Below are positions 1-7,149 of a stretch of DNA of 7,606 nt, one piece after another (the stretch's first letter is position 1; each line of letters begins with the position of its first letter). The stretch lies in NCBI GenBank assembly GCA_029257755.1, contig JARIAP010000167.1:1-7606 (forward strand), in the 5' to 3' direction. The position numbers and the translations under genes were made by a program. The notes beneath the pieces were generated by a model. It saw only the letters and a program-made list of their open reading frames with translations. It searched no databases and was not told the DNA's origin. The DNA is from Helicobacter sp. Lineage in GTDB: Bacteria > Campylobacterota > Campylobacteria > Campylobacterales > Helicobacteraceae.

Positions 1-25
1 TTGATAGTAAAAAAGGTTAGATTAT

Positions 26-601
26 ATGTTTGTTTTATATAATAAATATCACTATATATTGTTATTTTTATTATTTATTTATGGAAAAGTCGCATATGCT
101 AATAATATAGAATCTAACTCAAATAAACTATATATTAATAATACATTGATAGAAACACAAAGTAACTACAATAAATTTTTTAAAACAAAGATTGAAAATC
201 CAAAATGTCAAAAAGACTGGCAACACAAAGTATGTGATGGTAGCATTATGTGTTATGCAACAAAATGTCTTTATGTAAATGTAGATATAGAAACATTTCA
301 TTATGTATTTTTACAGAATCTTATAACATATCTACAAGAAAGGAAGTATAAAACAGAATACAAAAAGATAGAACATTTAAAGGAGATTTTAAAATATGGT
401 ATCCCAAAAGATTCTAAAAAACATGTTTTTGAATTTAAAGATACAGATAAAACATGCTATTATTCTCTGTGGAAAAAAAATGCAAATACCCTTGAATTTA
501 ATCTTACAGGTTGTATGAGTGCAAATAATCAAGAAGTAATACATACATTAACACAAATTGATAATGATGTGATAGAGACATATAAACATATTGCCTACTA
601 A
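26..601 (+). CDS. small secreted six-cysteine protein of unknown function
   Basis: This is a 191-residue ORF that I do not recognise. The N-terminus has a basic/aromatic start, a hydrophobic core (about residues 9-20) and an AYA-N junction at residues 23-26, which fits a Sec signal peptide cleaved after AYA. The mature part (about 166 residues) is rich in Lys and Asn and carries six cysteines at 61, 70, 76, 81, 144 and 163. An even number of Cys in an exported protein suggests disulfides in the periplasm or outside the cell. The first four are clustered in 21 residues and the last two lie far apart in the C-terminal half. No further membrane segment is visible. The ATG at 26 is preceded by AAAAAAGG ending at 16, nine bases upstream, which supports this start. 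The next gene is convergent. Export is a fair inference; function is unknown. Confidence 0.75.
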   Translation: MFVLYNKYHYILLFLLFIYGKVAYANNIESNSNKLYINNTLIETQSNYNKFFKTKIENPKCQKDWQHKVCDGSIMCYATKCLYVNVDIETFHYVFLQNLITYLQERKYKTEYKKIEHLKEILKYGIPKDSKKHVFEFKDTDKTCYYSLWKKNANTLEFNLTGCMSANNQEVIHTLTQIDNDVIETYKHIAY

Positions 602-669
602 ATATAGGCTATAAATACTATAAATATATTTTTATTGTTGCAATTAAGCTGTAAATGGCTCTTTTGATA

Positions 670-1438
670 CTAGTTTGTTTTTAGTTTCACTTTTAGTGTG
701 CTATTTACCTTGTATGTTTCAAAATGATTAGGATAACTATCAAATAATTTTTTCCATGAAGATGATGCACCTAAACCAAAATAAGATTTCGTATAACTTG
801 GATTCATGTTTTTAAGTGTATTTGCAAACATAGTTACCAACCTATAGTTGTTTGTATTGTCGCTTTTTGTATTTTGTATTGCCTTTATAAGTATATTTAA
901 TTTTTTAGAATCAAGATTATTTTGTTTAGTATTTGTGGTATTGTTATTTGCAATATCTTTGTTGTTTTGCTTTGTAGATTTTATGTGTGTGTCGCTTAAT
1001 GTTTTTGCTTTATTGTTGTTTAATTCTATAAACTCATCATATGAATTTTTTAATATATCTAGCGTTTTAGCTTCACCAAACCCTATGGTATAGATTCCAT
1101 TTTTACGCATATAAATCGTTAAATCTGTAAAATCACTATCACTTGATACAATTGCTATGCAATTTGCTATGTTTGTTTGCATACATTCAAACACTGCCCT
1201 TTGTATTCTCATATCACAAGTATTTTTTAGTTTTTGATGCTTAAAAACACATATTGGTTCAATAGCATATTTTTTGCATATTTCTTTATCCCATCCATTT
1301 TGTGTATTACTTCAATCATTAATGGCTTGTATGCTAATAATATTACCCTTTGCTTTTAATGAATTAATGATAAAAGATATATAAAATGCATTTACATTCT
1401 CACAATCAATAAATACTGCTATTTTGCTATTGCTCTAT
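670..1438 (-). pseudogene. broken NYN-domain (LabA/DUF88-like) protein with C-terminal OST-HTH/LOTUS domain
   Basis: Reading the minus strand from 1434 gives a near-complete NYN (PIN-like) domain. Numbering from the presumed lost Met, it begins IAVFIDCENVN (6-16, Asp11). Next come D75, the acidic SSDSDF motif (98-103) and IGFGEAKT (118-125), all typical of the LabA/DUF88 family of predicted metal-dependent RNases. An Asn/Lys-rich linker (about 140-178) leads to an OST-HTH/LOTUS-like domain (about 180-253), including SSSWKKLFDSYPNHFETYKV. Reconstructed length is 255 codons. Two lesions are visible. The expected ATG reads ATAG at 1438-1435, as if one A had been inserted. Codon 42 (1314-1312) is TGA where the family has Trp in 'YGDW'. 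From Met76 (1212) the frame is open for 180 residues, but that fragment lacks the first catalytic Asp. TGA is the normal stop of pyrD and of the gene at 1736, so recoding to Trp is unlikely. A readthrough product or sequencing error remains possible. The reading-frame facts are seen directly; the family assignment comes from remembered motifs. Confidence 0.8.
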
Positions 1439-1441
1439 GAA

Positions 1442-1463
1442 TCCTTTATGTAAAACTATTATA
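1442..1463 (-). promoter_or_regulatory. -10 box and ribosome binding site of the NYN pseudogene
   Basis: On the minus strand a perfect TATAAT lies at 1463-1458. It is followed by AAAGGA at 1447-1442, three bases before the mutated start ATAG (1438-1435). The expression signals therefore look intact although the start codon is not, which suggests recent inactivation. No convincing -35 is seen, which is usual for Campylobacterota housekeeping promoters. Confidence 0.45.
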
Positions 1464-1735
1464 TATTTTAATATAGATTCTTGTTTATATGGTATTACAA
1501 AATTTGCTTTGATTTCAATGTTTTAATATAAATTTATTAAGCTAGAAAATTATAAGTATATAATTGTATATTTAGGTTGATATTAAAATCATAAAGTATA
1601 ATTCTAAATGTATGTTGATTGCTTATATCAAAATGTTTTTACTACTTTTTGTTGTTAGATTTTAGTTTTATATTGCTTCTCATTATTTACATTTAATTAT
1701 TTACACATTTATCATTTTTTGTTTGTTTTAACAAA
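1464..1735. other. gene-free AT-rich spacer
   Basis: About 270 bases lie between the upstream end of the NYN pseudogene and the 3' end of the UDG-like gene. I found no credible ORF, RNA gene, tandem repeat or insertion-sequence end on either strand. A short inverted repeat near 1720-1735 (TTTGT/ACAAA) has no T-run after it in the direction of the minus-strand gene, so it is not called a terminator. Confidence 0.5.
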
Positions 1736-2557
1736 TCATAAATTTTTGCAAGTCTCTACAAAGGAATGAAAATAATATGCAAAATTTTTTCTATATTCTT
1801 TAGAGAAATATATCTTTCTAGGATGATATGTTCTTAGCATTTTAATTGTTGGTAAATCATTATGCTCTATTTCTGCTAACTCTTTTAATTTAAAGTCTTT
1901 TACTTCTTTGAATGTAGCACCTTGCAATTGCAATTGAATTTGCTCATCATAAGTATAACCACTTAGAAATATTATAATATCTGGTTGTATGATTTTAATC
2001 TCTTCTAACAACAGAGTGTTAAGATTACTATCAATTTGTGATTGTATCTCTTTAGGCAATGGTGATGTTGGTTTTTTATTATCTAGATTATCATTATATG
2101 CGATTTTGTTGAGATTACTCCACACAACACTAGATTTTTTGCGAGATTTAGTAAGTTTTTCATTAAATTTTATATAAATATATTTATAGGTAAAACCCCA
2201 AAAAGGTGAATTATTATATTTAGGCTTTGATTGGAATTTTTCTGTGCATTGCATAGCAGATTCTATTGATTTTTTGAAATCATCTTGTATCTTATCTAGC
2301 GTAAAATTCCAACCATTAGTCTCTTGTCCTACAACCATAAATTTTATAATCGAATTTTCAAACTCATAAGGCACATATGGTAGGTGAAGTGTTAATTCAT
2401 TAGCTATATTTTCTTTCATCGCTAGAGTTTGTATATCCTTAAAAACTTTTTGCTTACTTACATATAAATCTAGCAACTCCGCATTTTTCCTTATTGCATT
2501 TTCTCTACTTTCTTGTGTGGATTTAACTTCTTCTAAAGATTTTTCTTCTTTTGGCAT
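1736..2557 (-). CDS. uracil-DNA-glycosylase-superfamily-like protein, function unproven
   Basis: The gene encodes 273 residues from the ATG at 2557. A TTG directly upstream (2560) would add one residue, but GGAG at 2566-2563 sits five bases from the ATG and only two from the TTG, so the ATG is preferred. The first 55 or so residues are charged and probably helical, with no signal peptide, so the protein should be cytoplasmic. The core then shows, in order: KFMVVGQETNGW (72-83), resembling the motif 1 glycine loop of UDG-type folds; VVWSNLNKI (144-152); IIQPDIIIFLSG (189-200), a buried strand; and RTYHPRKIYF (242-251), resembling the motif 2 His-Pro loop. This order fits the UDG superfamily, but I cannot name a clear catalytic Asp/Asn, so activity may differ or be absent. 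It stands alone, with spacers of nearly 300 bases on both sides and a nucleic-acid-related pseudogene next door. The stop is TGA. I am sure it is a gene and only moderately sure of the family. Confidence 0.8.
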   Translation of the reverse strand: MPKEEKSLEEVKSTQESRENAIRKNAELLDLYVSKQKVFKDIQTLAMKENIANELTLHLPYVPYEFENSIIKFMVVGQETNGWNFTLDKIQDDFKKSIESAMQCTEKFQSKPKYNNSPFWGFTYKYIYIKFNEKLTKSRKKSSVVWSNLNKIAYNDNLDNKKPTSPLPKEIQSQIDSNLNTLLLEEIKIIQPDIIIFLSGYTYDEQIQLQLQGATFKEVKDFKLKELAEIEHNDLPTIKMLRTYHPRKIYFSKEYRKNFAYYFHSFVETCKNL

Positions 2558-2599
2558 CAATTCTCCTTTTACGACATTATTTATTGTCTTTTACAACAA

Positions 2600-2626
2600 A
2601 TAATATGTTAAAAAACAATAAGTCAA
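2600..2626 (-). promoter_or_regulatory. possible promoter of the UDG-like gene
   Basis: On the minus strand TTGACT (2626-2621, five of six bases of the -35 consensus) is followed after 15 bases by TATTAT (2605-2600). A start about seven bases on would leave a leader of roughly 35 bases carrying the AAAAGGAG ribosome binding site (2570-2563). The 15-base spacing is short, so this is tentative. Confidence 0.35.
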
Positions 2627-2848
2627 GTGAAAATAAATATTTTAGGTTTTATATTAGCATTTTTGTTATTATTGAATTTATAATTCATGTATAATGTTTT
2701 ATACAATATTTTGGTTTTACAATATATTTATATTATATAAACCTTTGTGTAGTTACTACAATTTGTTGTTATTTGCAATATATATTTAATCCTAATGTTT
2801 GAAGTAAATTAGAATCTTATTGATTGAGATTAAATATTACTGCAAACA
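2627..2848. other. gene-free AT-rich spacer with one small dyad
   Basis: The stretch between the UDG-like gene's upstream region and the 3' end of the peptidase gene has no supportable ORF. It holds a 6-3-6 inverted repeat, TGAATT-TAT-AATTCA, at 2673-2687, followed by a plus-strand TATAAT at 2690-2695 with no gene behind it. I see no RNA gene or mobile-element end. Confidence 0.4.
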
Positions 2849-2869
2849 CTAATTTTTCATGATTAGTGT
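2846..2869 (-). terminator. hairpin at the 3' end of the M16 peptidase gene, possible weak terminator
   Basis: ACACTAAT (2846-2853) and ATTAGTGT (2862-2869) form a perfect 8-bp stem with an 8-base loop. The stem overlaps the last codons and the TAG stop (2849-2851) of the peptidase gene. In the minus direction only a short TTTG follows, so intrinsic termination would be weak. It may instead protect the mRNA 3' end. Confidence 0.35.
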
Positions 2870-4150
2870 AGTAGAATTTTCCATATCAAAATATTTTTTT
2901 GCTACTTTTTGAATAGTGTTAGAATCAAGAGATTCTATGTTTTTCTCATATTCTAAAAGTGGTTTTATGTCGCCTCTAACAAAATAAGATCCAAATAATC
3001 CAGCAACAGAACTAGCACTTTCTAAGCTGTATATAAAATTAGCCTTTGTATTGATTTTTATTTTATCAAGCTGTGCTTGTGTGATTTTTGTTTTTTTGAT
3101 TTTATCTATTTGTTTTAGAATTTCATCTTTTAAGTCTTTAGCACTAACACCTGCATTGCCTGTAGCAGTAATTATAAACATGCTAGAATCAATCATATCC
3201 ATGTTATATGCACTCACTGAAGATGCAAGTTTTAGTTTATCTTTTAATATAGTAGGCAAAATTGAGCTTTTACCACTAGCCAATATATCACTAAGTGCTT
3301 CTAATGCAACTTGATCTTTATGATTAAAACTTGGTGTTTTAAAGCCCATTATAATCCATTCTATACCGCCTGTATCTTTTTTTATATATGCTTCCCTTGG
3401 TCCATCTTGTTTTGGTTCTTGCATAATTACTTTAGGTATTTCACCTTTATTTTTAATATGCCCAAAATATTTTTTTGCAGTTTCAAAGACTATATTAGGA
3501 TCTATATCGCCACTAACTAATAATATAGCATTTTGTGGTTGATAATATATTTCATGAAATCCTTTTACATCTTCCAAACTCCAATTTTGTATATCATTCA
3601 TAAAACCTATTGGAGTCCAATGATATGAATGATATATGTATGCAGTATTAAAGAATCTAAAATATAAGTAACCGCTAGGTGAATTATCTGTTCTCCATAA
3701 TCTTTCTTGTGCTACAACATCTCTCTCTGATTGAAATTCAGAATCTACAAAAGATAAGTTTTCCATAAGTTCTGCAAATAATTCTATAGATTTATCTAAA
3801 TTTTTAGCACTTGATTTAATAAAATATCTTGTATAATCAAAGCTAGTTGAAGCATTATTAAGCCCCCCCATTCCTTTTACAATTTCATCAAATTCACCTG
3901 CTTTTAGATTTTTAGTTGTCTTAAAATTCATATGTTCTAGCATATGTGCTATACCGCTTTTTCCCATTACTTCATTTCTTGAACCAACTTTATAAAATAC
4001 ATTTGTTTCAATAACATTACTCTTATTTTTAAGCGGAATTACAACAATTTGCAAACCATTATCAAGGGTTTTACTTTCGTATTTTGGTAAAACACTACAA
4101 AACGCTATACTACTCATTAACAAAGCTCCTATTAGATATTTTTTAATCAT
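2849..4150 (-). CDS. pqqE: exported M16-family zinc metallopeptidase (pqqE-like of Helicobacter)
   Basis: The gene encodes 433 residues. The N-terminus MIKKYLIGALLMSSIAFC is a signal peptide, with cleavage probable near residues 18-21. The Cys at 18 lacks a good lipobox, so a lipoprotein is unlikely. The M16 active site is intact: the inverted zinc motif HMLEH (69-73; His69, Glu72 catalytic, His73), with the third zinc ligand Glu149 in VVAQERLWR, 76 residues after His73 as the family requires. A second M16 repeat (about 200-430) lacks an HxxEH, as is normal for the inactive half of one-chain bacterial enzymes. These peptidases degrade short peptides inside a clamshell chamber, here probably in the periplasm. 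The name pqqE follows H. pylori usage for this locus; the protein is not the radical-SAM PqqE of PQQ synthesis. Its ATG overlaps the TGA of pyrD (ATGA) and has GGAG at 4161-4158, seven bases upstream, so it is probably translated from the same mRNA. Confidence 0.9.
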   Translation of the reverse strand: MIKKYLIGALLMSSIAFCSVLPKYESKTLDNGLQIVVIPLKNKSNVIETNVFYKVGSRNEVMGKSGIAHMLEHMNFKTTKNLKAGEFDEIVKGMGGLNNASTSFDYTRYFIKSSAKNLDKSIELFAELMENLSFVDSEFQSERDVVAQERLWRTDNSPSGYLYFRFFNTAYIYHSYHWTPIGFMNDIQNWSLEDVKGFHEIYYQPQNAILLVSGDIDPNIVFETAKKYFGHIKNKGEIPKVIMQEPKQDGPREAYIKKDTGGIEWIIMGFKTPSFNHKDQVALEALSDILASGKSSILPTILKDKLKLASSVSAYNMDMIDSSMFIITATGNAGVSAKDLKDEILKQIDKIKKTKITQAQLDKIKINTKANFIYSLESASSVAGLFGSYFVRGDIKPLLEYEKNIESLDSNTIQKVAKKYFDMENSTTLIMKN

Positions 4151-5217
4151 ATTGCTACTCCAATTGCATCTGATATATTATTAAAACCATCTGATTTTAT
4201 TTTTTGTGAAAGTTCTTGATTAATTTTTGCTACAATTCTTGGTCCCTCATATACAACGGAACTTAGAATTTGCACAAGACTTGCACCAAATTTGATTCTC
4301 TCATATGCATCATTTGCATTACTTATGCCACCTACTGCTATTAATGTTGTTTTTTTGAAAAAATGTTTTCCTAATATTTTCATTATTTCTGTTGATTTGT
4401 TTTTTAATGCTTTTCCACTAATACCCCCAAAATATTGCCCATCTTTTTTTATGGGATTATTAAGTAAGTTATAATCTACACTTGTATTTGTGGCAATAAT
4501 GCCACTAACTCCATAATCAATAGCTTTTTCGCAAATGTTAATCATAGAATCTATTTCTATATCCGGAGATATTTTTATAAATAATGGTTTATTTGTATTG
4601 CTTTTTGCCATTTCTAAAAGTTCTTTTATAAATTGTTCATTTTGTAATTCTCTAAGACCGGGCGTATTTGGAGATGATAAATTAAAGGCAAAATAATCTC
4701 CATAATCTTTAAGTGTGTTAAGACTTAATTCATAATTTTTTAGTGAATCTCCTTGTGCTATGTTTTTATTCTTACCTATATTAATTCCTATAGGAATGCA
4801 AAAAGGATAGGTTTGTTTTAATTTTGCTAACATTCCTCTTGCACCAATGCTATTAAATCCCATAGAGTTTTGCAAACTTTCTTCTTCTACATGACGGAAT
4901 ACTCTAGGTTTTGGATTCCCATCTTGTGGCATTTGAGTAACACTACCAATTTCAACATAACCAAACCCAATAGTAGCTAAAGATCTTATAATATCCCCAT
5001 TTTTATCAAAACCACTTGCAATTCCAACAGGATTATAAAAGCACATACCATTAATATTTTGTATTAAATTTTCATAAACTTTGCAATATGAGTTAGCAAA
5101 CATAGATTCAAATAATGGTATTTTTTCTGGCAAATTCATGATTTTGATTATAATATTATGTGCCTTTTCTGGTTCTAATTTGTATAAAAGTGGTCTAATT
5201 CTATTATAAAAACTCAT
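4147..5217 (-). CDS. pyrD: dihydroorotate dehydrogenase (quinone), class 2
   Basis: This is the fourth step of UMP synthesis: FMN-dependent oxidation of dihydroorotate to orotate, with electrons passed to membrane quinone. At 356 residues it is the class 2 length. The N-terminal helical part (about 1-40, MSFYNRIRPLLYKLEPEKAH) is the membrane- and quinone-contacting domain of this class. The barrel then shows NPVGIASGFDKNG (62-74), EIGSVTQMPQDGNPKPR (89-105), NSMGFNS (117-123) and NLSSPNTPGL (179-188). Ser182 is the expected catalytic base, matching E. coli Ser175; class 1 enzymes have Cys there. Also present are IKISPD (214-219), TNTS (243-246) and the phosphate-binding IAVGGIS (293-299). All key residues appear intact. 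The ATG has GAGG seven bases upstream and a strong extended -10 just before it. It is first in a two-gene unit with the M16 peptidase, overlapping by 4 nt. The stop is TGA, showing that TGA terminates in this genome. Confidence 0.97.
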   Translation of the reverse strand: MSFYNRIRPLLYKLEPEKAHNIIIKIMNLPEKIPLFESMFANSYCKVYENLIQNINGMCFYNPVGIASGFDKNGDIIRSLATIGFGYVEIGSVTQMPQDGNPKPRVFRHVEEESLQNSMGFNSIGARGMLAKLKQTYPFCIPIGINIGKNKNIAQGDSLKNYELSLNTLKDYGDYFAFNLSSPNTPGLRELQNEQFIKELLEMAKSNTNKPLFIKISPDIEIDSMINICEKAIDYGVSGIIATNTSVDYNLLNNPIKKDGQYFGGISGKALKNKSTEIMKILGKHFFKKTTLIAVGGISNANDAYERIKFGASLVQILSSVVYEGPRIVAKINQELSQKIKSDGFNNISDAIGVAI

Positions 5218-5244
5218 GGTATAGCCTCACAAATAAAATGTTTT

Positions 5245-5253
5245 ATTATAACA
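5245..5253 (-). promoter_or_regulatory. extended -10 promoter of the pyrD-peptidase operon
   Basis: On the minus strand TGT-TATAAT (5253-5245) is a perfect extended -10 element. A start about seven bases on (near 5238) gives a leader of roughly 20 bases that still contains the GAGG site seven bases before the pyrD ATG. No good -35 is visible, as is common in Campylobacterota. It separates pyrD transcription from the antiporter gene upstream. Confidence 0.6.
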
Positions 5254-5347
5254 AAACACTATAAACAAATATCTTTATTGTTAAATCAAATAATTTGTAT
5301 TTTATTGTAATATGTTTTGTGTATCTTAGTTATATTTTCTACACTAT

Positions 5348-7138
5348 TTATTTTGGTGTTTCTTCTAATGATTTTATTGCTAGATTTGCAAGGGTTTGTG
5401 CAATTTCTCTCTCTTCATTTACAACACCATAAATTCCTATGTTTTTCATATCATTTTCTAGTTTATTATCTCTTGTTTTTATTATAATTTTACATGATGG
5501 CTCAATATCCAATATACTATCACAAACAGATCTAATAGTGCCCGGATCATCAAATGTTATAATAACACTAGCACATTTATCAAGATAAAGTCTGCGAAAT
5601 ATATTTTTGTATTTACAATTTCCAAATATTACATGATTGCCATTTTTTACACCTTGTTCTACTTTGTCATATTGAGAATCTATTGCAACATATTGAATTT
5701 CATATCCTTTAAAATAGGTTGAAATTTCTTTTCCTATAATACCATATCCGCATACTATAATATGTTGATTTAATTCATTTTGTATAGAAATTTCATCATG
5801 TTCTTTTATTAAATCTTCAATATTATTCTTTTTATTTATTACCATATTACCAACACTTAATACAATGTTAGTGCATTTGTCTAGTTTATCTAATATAAAT
5901 GGAGTAGCAATCATAGAAAAAATTACCATAAGTGTTAGAAATTGATATATTTCTTCTCCGGTTATATTTGAAAAGAAATTACTAGCAAAATCACCAAACA
6001 TAGCTTTTAACACGCCACCACTTAAATCTAAATGCAAAATATTGCGTTGGCTTGCAAGTAGGAATATTGCAAATGAAAATTCACCTATTTGAGATAGAGA
6101 TAACGCTGTCTTCATGCTTATTTTTCTACCTCTAAAAAATGCTAAAAATATATGTATTAATAAAGTTTTTGTAAGCATCATTATTATTACTAATACAATT
6201 ATAATAATAAAATATTCAAATAAGAAGAATATATTAACCTGCATACCAACTGTAATAAAAAATACACCAAGTAATATATCTCTAAAATGCGAAAGAACAG
6301 ATGCCACTTGATATTTATATGGTGTGCTTGATATAATCATACCAGCTAAAAACGCACCAAGAGACATTGAGAATCCAAACTCTTTGCTTACATATGCTGC
6401 ACCAAGCACTATTAAAAATACAGTTCCAACAAAAATTTCATCTGTTTTCATACTAGCTGAAAATCGTAAAAAGGTTTTTGCAAAAAATTTACCCGGTAAA
6501 AATAGTATTGTAAGCACTATAGCAGCTGATATTGCAGTTGTTAATAATAATGTTGATATACTTGAATTTTTATCACTTAAAAGAGTTATCATTAATAAAA
6601 TAGGTATAACAGCAATATCTTGAAAAATTAATATACCAACAGAAGCTCCACCATATTGTGTTTTTGTTTGATTAGTTTCATTTAAGTGTTTTAGCACTAT
6701 TGCTGTTGATGATAGACTTACCGCACTAGCAACAACTATTGAGGTTGGAAAGTTAAACCCTACAAAGAAAAAACAAACAGCAAAAAAAAGCATTATTGAT
6801 AAGCCAATTTGAAGCCCACCAAACAAAAGAACTTCTTGTTTAATTGATGATAAAACTTTAAAACTAAAATCAAGACCAATCATAAACATAAGAAAAACTA
6901 TGCCTAACTCTGCTATATCATTTAAATTATGTGAATCTTCAATATTAAATCCAAAAAAATGAGCAGTTAATATCCCCGTTAATATATAGCCAATAATTGT
7001 TGGTATTTTAAGTTTATTTAAAATTATACCAGAAACTACAGCCATAGTTAATACACAAAGTATTATTAAAAAATTATCTATGCCACACCTCAAATAACAA
7101 ATATAAACTTTTACAAAAAGACAATTTAGATTATACAT
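5348..7138 (-). CDS. kefB: CPA2 monovalent cation:proton antiporter, KefB/KefC type, with RCK (TrkA-N) domain
   Basis: The product is 596 residues from the ATG at 7138, an inner-membrane antiporter exchanging K+ or Na+ for H+. The Na_H_exchanger domain (about 23-420) has some twelve hydrophobic segments. Family marks are IPTIIGYILTG (45-55), GIVFLMFMIGLDF (79-91), SLSSTAIVLK (141-150), FQDIAVIP (172-179; Asp174 is the expected ion/proton residue, in the QD form of Kef proteins rather than DD), GAFLAGM (261-267) and LSLSQIGEFSFAI (346-358). A cytosolic RCK domain follows from about 459, with the nucleotide loop CGYGIIG (463-469) and acidic Asp487 at the end of the second strand. It probably gates transport by NAD(H) or a ligand. 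The start is doubtful. The ATG has no ribosome binding site and is fused to a TATAAT box, whereas GAGG (7091-7088) sits six bases before an ATA codon (7081) that would begin the protein at DNFLIIL. The next in-frame ATG is at 7045. Divergent from metY. Confidence 0.93.
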   Translation of the reverse strand: MYNLNCLFVKVYICYLRCGIDNFLIILCVLTMAVVSGIILNKLKIPTIIGYILTGILTAHFFGFNIEDSHNLNDIAELGIVFLMFMIGLDFSFKVLSSIKQEVLLFGGLQIGLSIMLFFAVCFFFVGFNFPTSIVVASAVSLSSTAIVLKHLNETNQTKTQYGGASVGILIFQDIAVIPILLMITLLSDKNSSISTLLLTTAISAAIVLTILFLPGKFFAKTFLRFSASMKTDEIFVGTVFLIVLGAAYVSKEFGFSMSLGAFLAGMIISSTPYKYQVASVLSHFRDILLGVFFITVGMQVNIFFLFEYFIIIIVLVIIMMLTKTLLIHIFLAFFRGRKISMKTALSLSQIGEFSFAIFLLASQRNILHLDLSGGVLKAMFGDFASNFFSNITGEEIYQFLTLMVIFSMIATPFILDKLDKCTNIVLSVGNMVINKKNNIEDLIKEHDEISIQNELNQHIIVCGYGIIGKEISTYFKGYEIQYVAIDSQYDKVEQGVKNGNHVIFGNCKYKNIFRRLYLDKCASVIITFDDPGTIRSVCDSILDIEPSCKIIIKTRDNKLENDMKNIGIYGVVNEEREIAQTLANLAIKSLEETPK

Positions 7139-7149
7139 TAATTATTATA
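7130..7149 (-). promoter_or_regulatory. two overlapping -10 candidates of the antiporter gene
   Basis: Perfect TATAAT boxes lie on the minus strand at 7149-7144 and 7135-7130. The second starts right after the annotated ATG (ATG-TATAAT), so transcription from it would begin near 7123, inside the annotated reading frame. That would leave about 40 bases of leader carrying GAGG at 7091-7088 before the alternative start at 7081. A start from the upstream box would fall at or near the annotated ATG and give a leaderless message. Confidence 0.45.

Noticed and set aside
593..609. GCCTA/TAGGC hairpin at the stop of the first gene as a terminator
   Set aside because: Only a 5-bp stem with a 7-base loop, and the nearest T-run is about 20 bases further on.
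848..1093. 81-residue plus-strand ORF
   Set aside because: It lies antisense to the NYN/OST-HTH pseudogene, is hydrophobic only because it mirrors Lys/Asn-rich codons, and has no ribosome binding site.
1312..1314. Use of a code in which TGA means Trp
   Set aside because: TGA is the proper stop of pyrD (at the ATGA overlap) and of the UDG-like gene, and Trp is TGG elsewhere.
1989..2177. 62-residue plus-strand ORF
   Set aside because: Antisense shadow of the UDG-like gene with no family features.
3051..3520. Two plus-strand ORFs inside the M16 peptidase
   Set aside because: Antisense shadows of a gene with an intact active site.
5236..5256. TGTTTT/AAAACA inverted repeat as terminator of the antiporter gene
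   Set aside because: It is short and AT-only, overlaps the pyrD -10 region, and lies nearly 100 bases past the antiporter stop.
6114..6623. Two plus-strand ORFs inside the antiporter
   Set aside because: Antisense shadows of conserved membrane segments.
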